Part shown: in pieces, positions 58,157 to 64,000 of the stretch
Layout: each line of letters opens with the position of its first letter
How positions within the stretch are numbered: position 1 is the first letter of the stretch
DNA from: Salvia splendens
Taxonomy: Eukaryota; Streptophyta; Magnoliopsida; Lamiales; Lamiaceae
Length of the DNA: 64,000 bases
Assembly (NCBI RefSeq): GCF_004379255.2
Contig: NC_056034.1
Location: 38,484,887-38,548,886 of the forward strand
Reading direction: 5' to 3'
Notes under the pieces: model-generated
What the model was told of the DNA's origin: nothing
Databases searched by the model: none
The model's input: only the letters and a program-made list of their open reading frames with translations
Translations under genes and position numbers: made by a program

Positions 58157-58723
58157 GAGCACAACACCCACATTCTTACTCTTCCCCAATGACATGCTCA
58201 AGGTTCCCACCATTCTATTATTCAATTTAAATAAAAATATTTCCACAATATTAAAATGCATTAAAAATACCTAAAATACTATTACTAATTACTAAAAAAT
58301 TAAAAATTTCATAATTAAAGTCCTAAAAATTAAAAATTACATAATTTAAATCCAAAAATTTAAAAATTACATGATTAAATTCATAAAATTAAAAAAACTC
58401 ATTACTCGTGACCGAATTTCGCTCAAATGGATGATGAATGCGTGTATTTATAGATGATTTTGAGATTAAAAAAATTAAAAAAAATTCAAAATATATTTGT
58501 TTATTTTTGTTATTTTTTCGATTTTAAAAAAAAGAAAAAAATGCCAACGGCCAATAGAAACGCACCACGTCGCCCTGCTCAGCGGCACAGACATGCTCGA
58601 TGTATCGACCAGAGCCGTGTTGTTGGCAAGAGCACAACGGCGGACAGGGGCATGCCGTGCCAGCGGCACGGACGCCGTCCTCCGCATCGAGCACCGATGC
58701 GGATGCGCTCGATGCGGATGCTC
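58157..58723. mobile_element. Probable Harbinger-type MITE
   Basis: The left end GAGCACAACACCCACATTC and the right end (reversed) GAGCATCCGCATCGAGC resemble the other Harbinger-type MITEs here. The left half is AT-rich and the right half GC-rich. No matching TWA duplication was found. A 16-mer TTGGCAAGAGCACAAC at 58150-58165 recurs at 58623-58638, suggesting two nested or tandem copies. Confidence 0.5.
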
Positions 58724-59600
58724 TGAAAAAAGTACTCGATTTGACATATTTTAGAAAATACATACCGCTGGGACACAAAATATGATTATCATATGCATTC
58801 TTTTCTTTTTCACTTGATGAAATTAGACTAGGTGTTATCTTGTTTATAAACTTACATAGTTGAAAATACTCCTTGAATGAAATGTCGAGAACAAAACTTG
58901 CAGTTTGTATAAGTCAGATGTTTTCATTGAAACAATAGAGTAAAACAAAAGCTGAATTATTATGTTGGTGCTTAAACGATATTAAACAAGAAAGATTTTT
59001 CTTCTACTTGCATACCAATAAATTGGTATACTCCACTTGCACACATAAAAACGCAATATTTTAATGCATATCCAGATCTTCGTAAATCTAATTAATGCTA
59101 ATGATTGTTTAGATTTTAATTGTTACTTAATGCCCAATAAGAAATTAAAGATGATTTTTTTTATTATAATATTCTTTACTTACATAATGAAGAATGAATT
59201 TTTTATGGTGATTATATATTATTTATGCTGATCAAAGCAACAAAAGGAGAGAGGTGAGAGAAAGTGGAGATAGGGAGGAAAAAGAGTGGATTGCAGAGAA
59301 TTGATGAGCATCTGGAAAAAGAGAGAAGAAAAAGAAGTTTATTTGCAAAGAAAGAAGGGGGAAATTTTTTAATAAGGGATTCAGACTGATTCTTGATACC
59401 TGTATTGATGAATCATAGCACATTTTGACCTCTCTTCAAAATTCCTCTATATTTAGCACGCTCCCTCCTCTCCGTTTCCCCTCTCCCTCTCATTACTCCT
59501 CGTGTATCGCCTAATACTTCCAAAAAATATTTGCCTTTGTGCTTTTATTACACTTTTCCTACACAGTGTGTGTTGGTGCTATTCACAGTTTTGCATCTTT
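58724..59600. other. Intergenic, 5' flank of the PP2C gene
   Basis: AT-rich to about 59430, then a CT-rich stretch (CTCCCTCCTCTCCGTTTCCC near 59461) that probably belongs to the PP2C promoter. No ORF of note. Confidence 0.4.
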
Positions 59601-59607
59601 ACCAACC

Positions 59608-59610
<3 letters not shown>

Positions 59611-59641
<31 letters not shown>
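59611..59641 (+). repeat. (GA)15 repeat in probable PP2C 5' UTR
   Basis: About 30 bases of perfect GA lie just upstream of the predicted donor of a 5' UTR intron (59684-60392). GA/CT repeats near plant transcription starts can bind BBR/BPC proteins; that role is inference here. Confidence 0.7.
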
Positions 59642-59643
<2 letters not shown>

Positions 59644-60394
59644 GGCATTCCGAGGTTTGAAGGTTTTGGGTACAATCAAGAAGGTGAGTTGTGTATTGCA
59701 ATATGTGTAAAATTTTAGTTCTTTTTGTTGTCTGGAGTGATGATGTGGTGTTTATATAGTGATTATTTTGCTGTTTTTCGTGTTTTGTGTTTAGCCCTTT
59801 TGGTGTTCTTATTTAGGGAGTAATTTGGATTGTGTGAATTTTCATTTGATTTGTGTATAAATTACTGAACATCGTGTGGTTTCAGTTGCTATATCCTTAA
59901 AAATTAGATCTTGTATCCTCTGGAGATTTTTCAATAAATTTTGACAAAAATATTACTCCACATACCTGAAAATTCCTGTTTCTTGATTGTATGTTGCAAT
60001 CTAGCAGTAAGATACTGATGATCAATGCTCTGCAAATCCCCAAATATATTGATGAAGTTTTTAGTTTGACAGTTTTGCATTATAATCAGCCTCATGTAAC
60101 ATAATCCTTTTTATAGGACCAGACTATTTGGAGACATAGCAAGATTTCATATCCCTATAGTTCTTGATGTATTCTCCGTTGACTGTTCAGTACTTGTCGT
60201 AAAGAGCAATTTCTTTCGATTGTAGCAATAATGAACTCGTTGCTCGTTAAGTTTCTGGATCTGCATATTCAGCTGAAGTCTTCTAGAAGTGTGTTATTTG
60301 CCATGTATTTTCTGTAACAATTTCCTCTTCTCCTGTTACCTATCGTAAACGAAATCTACTGATAAAGATCTTTGTGTTTTTCTCCTTATCAGCC

Positions 60395-62429
60395 ATGATG
60401 ATACATGCTGAAACCATAAGCAATTCTGAAGGAGAGATTAAAGTCAGTTTTGGTTATCATTGCAACGGTAAGAATGATAGTTCTTGGGATAGGCGTAATT
60501 ATATTGATATCCCGTCTTCTGGTGGACTCCGAAGAGCCAATAGTTCTTTCTCTTGCCTCTCTGGTGCTGCATTGAGTGCTAATGCTACGTTAGCTAACAC
60601 AAATATTTGCAATGGGCTGATTGCCTCTGAGATACTCCCGACTCTGGACTCTCCTAATTCCTTCCGGAGGATTCCATCTCTAACGAAAATGGACCTGCTG
60701 TCGTCTTCTTTCCAGAGCAACATGACGATCTTGAGCCTCAGCCCGTCCTCACCAAGTGAGACACTTGATTATGATTCCTTTTCGCTAAAGTCCATGAGCG
60801 CTCCTTCGAGAAGCGAAAGCTTTCTCAATGCAATGGAGCTACAAATTGCCGGAGGGGCAGCTGGCGAAGACAGAGTTCAAGCTGTTTGCTCTGAAGAGAA
60901 CGGTTGGCTTTTCTGTGGCATCTACGACGGCTTTAATGGAAGGGACGCAGCTGATTTTCTGGCTGGAACATTGTATGAGACAATCACCTCTCACCTCAAC
61001 TTGCTAGACTGGGATATGGATCAGGATTTGTCAAAAGGCACTGATTGTTTGTACACGCAAAACGGGAACAGATTTTTCCAGCAGAGCGTGCTTAGCAGCC
61101 TCCAACATGCGCTCAATCAAGTGGAAAGTGAGTTTCTTCACATGGTCGAACAGGAAATGGATGACCGTCCTGATCTAGTATCTATCGGATCTTGCGTGTT
61201 GCTCACTCTACTCCATGGAAAAAACTTGTACTTGCTCAATCTTGGTGATAGTCGAGCAGTCTTGGCTACCTATGATAAAGGGAATGGCACCAGGGGCAGC
61301 AAGGGACTGCGAGCCGTCCAGCTTACTGATAGTCATACTGTCGACAACGAAGACGAGAGAATCAGAGTTCTGAATGAACATCCCGACGACCCTTCTACGC
61401 TCGTGGCTGGGAAAGTGAAAGGAAAGCTTAAGGTTACGAGAGCTTTTGGAGTTGGTTACTTGAAAAAGGTACATCTTTGGACAACCTAGTTTGTTCGTTG
61501 AATGGTTTATATGTAGAGTCAACTTTTGCTCCTTGATTTATCTTATCATTATCACTCAACTCTTGTTTTCTGCAGAAAGACATGAATGATGCTTTGATGG
61601 GTATTCTTAGTGTCCGTAATCTCATAAGTCCTCCTTATGTATCTATGGAACCATCTCTTATTGCGCATGAAGTATCGGACTCTGATCACTTTGTTGTGCT
61701 CGGGAGCGATGGCTTGTTTGACTTTTTCACCAATGATGAAGTCGTGAACCTCGTGCATTTGTACATGCTAAGGAACCCTTCTGGCGATCCAGCGAAGTTC
61801 CTAGTCGAGCAGCTCGCTGCAAGAGCTGCAGATTCAGCAGGTATGCGATCACCACTTAAATTTTTTTTGTTTTGTTTGATGTGATTGCAGACTATGATGC
61901 TGTATTTAATATTCGGTGCTTGCAATCATCATAAAAATATACTCTTCTGCTAATATTTTTTAATTCGATCTACTTGATTCAGTTATGTCACCTAGGTTGT
62001 TCAATAGTTGTTGCCTCCTGTATAACGACATCGTCACTTCCTTTTTTGAGTATTGACTTCCCCCTTCTAAATTATATTGTAATGATCTTGACAGCAATAT
62101 TATATGGTAGGCCAGATTAAATAATCGTCTTTGAAACTTGCATAATCTCCTATGATTTGTTGCATATATTGATATTACATCATCTACTTTTCAAACAATA
62201 ATTGAACTAGACAAAAATCTTGAATAAGTCTCTTATGAGTTACATGACTTTTCTGAAAATATCGCGCTAAATATATATATTATATTATTACGGAACAGGT
62301 TTTAGCATGGAAGAGCTGATGAGCATCCCTGCTGGCAGAAGGCGGAAATATCATGACGATGTCACAGTCATGGTGATCGTCTTGGGGACGAACAAACGGA
62401 CGTCGAAGGCGTCAACGCTGTGTCTGTGA
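60395..62429 (+). CDS. Protein phosphatase 2C (PP2C 40-like)
   Basis: A Mg/Mn-dependent Ser/Thr phosphatase of the PP2C family. Coding exons are 60395-61468, 61576-61840 and 62299-62429, predicting about 489 aa. A 5' UTR intron (59684-60392) ends two bases before the ATG. PP2C motifs in order: GEDRVQAVCSEENGW, FCGIYDGFNGRDAADFL (metal-binding DG), LNLGDSRAVLA, VQLTDSHTVDNEDE, KVKGKLKVTRAFGVGYLK, VLGSDGLFDFFTNDE and HDDVTVMVIVLG (final metal Asp). The Ser-rich N-terminus (about 150 residues) and the VKGKLKVTRAFG form point to the POLTERGEIST-like clade C, closest from memory to Arabidopsis PP2C 40. Two adjacent ATGs occur; the first is chosen. Confidence 0.92.
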
Positions 62430-64000
62430 AACAGACCATTCAGGTCAAACTTTTTGCAGCTTCTTAGCTTTAGATTCCCTCCTTAGACAAAAAGGTTTGA
62501 AATAAACTCGGTTCGTACATATATCTTCTTTAAAACGTGTTGTTCATTGCAAAAATCGTGTATTTGCACATTGATTTTTTGTATGTGGAAGGAATATATC
62601 TTCTTATGAGTCAAGAAGCTTGATGATGAAGAATGTTGAATTTGTGGAATATTTTTATGGATAAAAATGATATTTGCAGAAAGGTGGTTCTGTTACAGCA
62701 ATGCTAAGATTCTCTTTGGTTATTTATATCTATTTCGAGCATAAAACAAGGCGCTGCCTTTTGTTTTATGCTCGATTCCTTGTGTTGGTGCGACTTCTCG
62801 ACCTATAAGGCATTGGTGAGAGCGGAATAGAGATTAGAGACCACTCCCTTTGTGTTTCATTGGATCATTCAATGAGAGATATCAACACTTTTTTGTACGG
62901 CATATAGTTCATGATCTAATGCTACTTGGCTTTAATCATGCTCCTTGGAAAGTCCCACTTTGATTTCAACATTGGTTTTTAAGGAATGTGTAGTAGAATA
63001 AGTATACAGAGTGAAAATCATTTATCAAAAAGTGACAAATTTGGATTTTTTTTTAATTGTCAAAAAGTTTATGGGAATAAATAGGTAAAAAAAAGGCTTT
63101 GTTGAATGAGCATTTGCCAACCAATTTTCATGTTACTGATTTTATTTTAAGGTTGTTAAAAAACAAGTTGTGTATAATATGTTAGGTAAAATATTGGGTA
63201 GAGATGTTTGTGAATATTCTGTATTGATTGGTGAGGCTGAATTGTTCCTCACCCATCCATCATCATCTGCCTGCAAAAGTTTCCCTCACTTTCTATACAT
63301 ATATGATTCCTTGGAATAATTTTCCATCTCCTATTTATTTACTGCACTACATGTGATAAGTGACCCAACCTCTTTGTGGACTTCGATATATAATGAGGGA
63401 CACTTTGCTACGCTCACCCTCACGGTGCACCGGGCCAAATTCGACCCGAAACCAAATTTGACCCGACCAGAAGAAGAGGAAGGCATGCTGGGAGGAGGCG
63501 GCGGCGGCAGTGGGAGCACGAGAGAAGTCCTTTTTCTATAATAAATTGAGATATCATTTTATCACAAGTATACAAGAATATGAGATAAAATATCAATCTA
63601 GTGCCAATAGATTATGTTCATAAAAAAGAATAGTAAGGTTCGTTGGTATAATTTCAATCAGAAAGTTCGGAGTACTTTTCAATGATGAACTAAAAAGAAA
63701 ATAATTCATACTTTTCAGGGACGGAGTGAGTATAATAAATCGAAATAACATAGGAAAATAGTCTTAAAAATCATGAACTTTTCCTAAAATCTAGTATTTT
63801 CCACCAACTTTTAAAATGGTGAAAAATACCTGAACTTTGATAGATGCGTAAATTTCTCATGAAATAAATTTTCTAGCCAAGTTTAAATGACGTGGCTCGC
63901 ATGACGTCGTATATAACCCTCGAAAATGGGACAAAATGCAATGTTGTTTTAACTCTAACTACAATTATAATCATATTTCCCAAAATTAATAAATTTGGCT
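62430..64000. other. PP2C 3' flank and intergenic
   Basis: 3' UTR of the PP2C gene, then AT-rich DNA. Short ORFs on both strands at 63331-63541 overlap each other and look like chance. A degraded Stowaway-type end (CAGGGACGGAGTGAGTATA) lies at about 63717-63735. No gene seen. Confidence 0.4.

Noticed and set aside
58475..58785. Several overlapping Arg/Ala-rich ORFs on both strands
   Set aside because: They arise from the GC-rich half of a MITE; no family similarity.

Overview
This window looks like nuclear DNA of a eudicot plant. The genes are split by many short introns, the intergenic DNA is AT-rich, and the gene set and transposon families are all typical of plants. A more exact placement (perhaps an asterid) is a guess. 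All exon structures below were read by eye from splice sites, reading phase and family conservation; no alignment or search was run.

Layout, left to right. (1) 1-1258 (+): 3' part of a kinesin-13 gene. (2) 2378-6435 (-): complete nine-exon ESD4/ULP1-type SUMO protease gene, with a solo LTR in one intron. (3) 6869-16403: a 9.5 kb Ty3/gypsy retrotransposon in minus orientation with two LTRs, a perfect ATACT target duplication, a tRNA-iMet primer site, a decayed gag-pol and an intact extra ORF between the primer site and gag. (4) 16404-20367: transposon debris, a Stowaway-like MITE and a solo LTR. (5) 20368-25795 (-): 12-exon BTB/POZ gene. (6) 26687-28614: a PIF/Harbinger-like element that carries only the NAM-associated/SANT-type ORF. 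(7) 29649-36859 (+): 21-exon organellar isoleucyl-tRNA synthetase gene (OVA2-like). (8) 37413-48118 (-): PRMT4/CARM1-type arginine methyltransferase gene with a 2-bp frameshift in exon 12. Its first intron contains a 4.6 kb Helitron, which itself contains a hAT-like element. (9) 48.1-52.4 kb: AT-rich intergenic DNA with MITEs and a second Helitron terminus. (10) 52441-54287 (+): heat shock factor binding protein gene with a textbook U12-type AT-AC intron. (11) 55815-56656 (+): 40S ribosomal protein S21 gene with a site II/telo-box promoter. (12) 57821-58057: a perfect 79-unit ATT microsatellite. (13) 60395-62429 (+): clade C-like protein phosphatase 2C gene.

The host genes are housekeeping or regulatory and do not form one pathway. 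They cover microtubule dynamics, SUMO removal, organellar translation, histone arginine methylation, heat-shock factor attenuation, cytosolic ribosomes and phosphatase signalling. The tail-to-tail Ile-tRNA synthetase/PRMT4 pair matches a neighbour pair I recall from Arabidopsis, so it is probably ancestral. No novel multi-gene system is evident. The points most worth a second look are the AT-AC intron, the frameshifted PRMT4 with its nested Helitron, the leader ORF of the retrotransposon and the ORF1-only Harbinger element.
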